From positions 1-14,799 of the forward strand of contig JAZOQB010000049.1 of assembly GCA_045655865.1 (NCBI GenBank): 14,799 nucleotides of DNA. The letters are read 5' to 3'. The number at the start of each line of letters is the position of its first letter. The first letter of the stretch is position 1. Origin of the DNA: RGIG5579 sp045655865 (GTDB lineage Bacteria > Bacillota > Clostridia > Oscillospirales > SIG627). The notes below the pieces were generated by a model that was not told the DNA's origin, did no database searches, and was given only the letters and a program-made list of their open reading frames with translations. This document shows, piece after piece, positions 14,648 to 14,799 of the stretch. Position numbers and translations under genes: made by a program.

Positions 14648-14797
14648 ATGAAAGCAACAGGAATAGTTCGTAGAATAGAGGAATGCGTTATAATAGGGCA
14701 AACCGCCTGAGACCTGCATAAACACTGAGGTTTTCGCTGGTTTGCCCCATTGAACGCATCGGTGTCAAAACAGGGTTTTTCGGCGATTTTATACATA
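14648..14797 (+). repeat. Right copy of the spoVT-derived repeat with hairpin and 20-codon ORF
   Basis: ATG at 14648 opens a 20-codon frame, MKATGIVRRIEECVIIGQTA, ending TGA at 14708-14710. Its first 12 residues are essentially the SpoVT N-terminus (MKATGIVRRID/E followed in real SpoVT by LGRVVIPKE). The fragment then runs into a hairpin (GGGCAAACC at 14696-14704 paired with GGTTTGCCC at 14739-14747) enclosing GCATAAACACTGAGG-TTTTCGCTG. The tail, ending TTATACATA, also matches the left copy but holds about 20 extra bases. SpoVT is a sporulation transcription factor of about 178 residues; the DNA-binding domain is incomplete here, so this is not a working spoVT gene. Confidence 0.75.
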
Positions 14798-14799
14798 GC

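Noticed and set aside
11218..14797. attL/attR of an integrative element
   Set aside because: The repeats are long but only about 80% alike, no integrase or mobilisation gene lies between them, and attachment cores are normally identical.

Overview
The window looks like chromosomal accessory DNA from a low-to-mid G+C, probably spore-forming gut Clostridium-type Firmicute. The evidence is strong AGGAGG-like ribosome binding sites, near-consensus TTGACA-N17-TATAAT promoters, compact hairpin terminators, and two fragments that read as the start of the sporulation regulator SpoVT. No rRNA, tRNA, CRISPR array, transposase or integrase was seen, and the species cannot be named from the sequence.

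Region 1 (1-7940, minus strand) is the promoter-proximal part of a surface polysaccharide operon that runs off the left edge. Transcription order is: DegT/DnrJ/EryC1 aminotransferase, GT4 glycosyltransferase, UDP-HexNAc 6-dehydrogenase (WbpO/TviB type), UDP-HexNAc/HexNAcA 4-epimerase (WbpP/TviC type), second glycosyltransferase, Wzy/O-antigen-ligase-like membrane protein, and the N-terminal half of a third glycosyltransferase. A textbook sigma-A promoter (7911-7939) sits ahead of the first gene. The middle genes are separated by only 0-2 nt. The dehydrogenase/epimerase pair predicts a UDP-HexNAc uronic acid (for example GalNAcA), and the aminotransferase predicts an amino-dideoxy sugar. Missing partners (dehydratase, phosphoglycosyl transferase, flippase) would be expected further left.

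Region 2 (8020-11217) is a transport and sugar-handling section. A rhaM-like mutarotase (minus) is divergent from an MFS transporter of the GlpT/UhpT (OPA) type. The 349-bp intergenic region holds two promoters, a TGTTC-N5-GAACA palindrome and three GCAAAAGA repeats. A short ion-transporter-superfamily (SLC13/ArsB-like) permease follows under its own consensus promoter.

Region 3 (11218-14799) holds a cytoplasmic GH2 glycosidase (minus) and, divergent from it, a 33-codon small ORF and a class C beta-lactamase-fold serine hydrolase (plus). These genes are bracketed by two same-orientation copies of an unusual ~130-150 bp repeat. Each copy begins with a SpoVT N-terminal coding fragment (ATGIVRRIEE) and runs into a hairpin that covaries between copies. 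Ahead of the right copy lie two nested hairpin/mini-ORF structures. This spoVT-derived repeat is the most unusual thing in the window.

Several starts were placed internally because a ribosome binding site or family N-terminus supports it (positions 1951, 5424, 6520, 8381, 8731, 10111, 13328).
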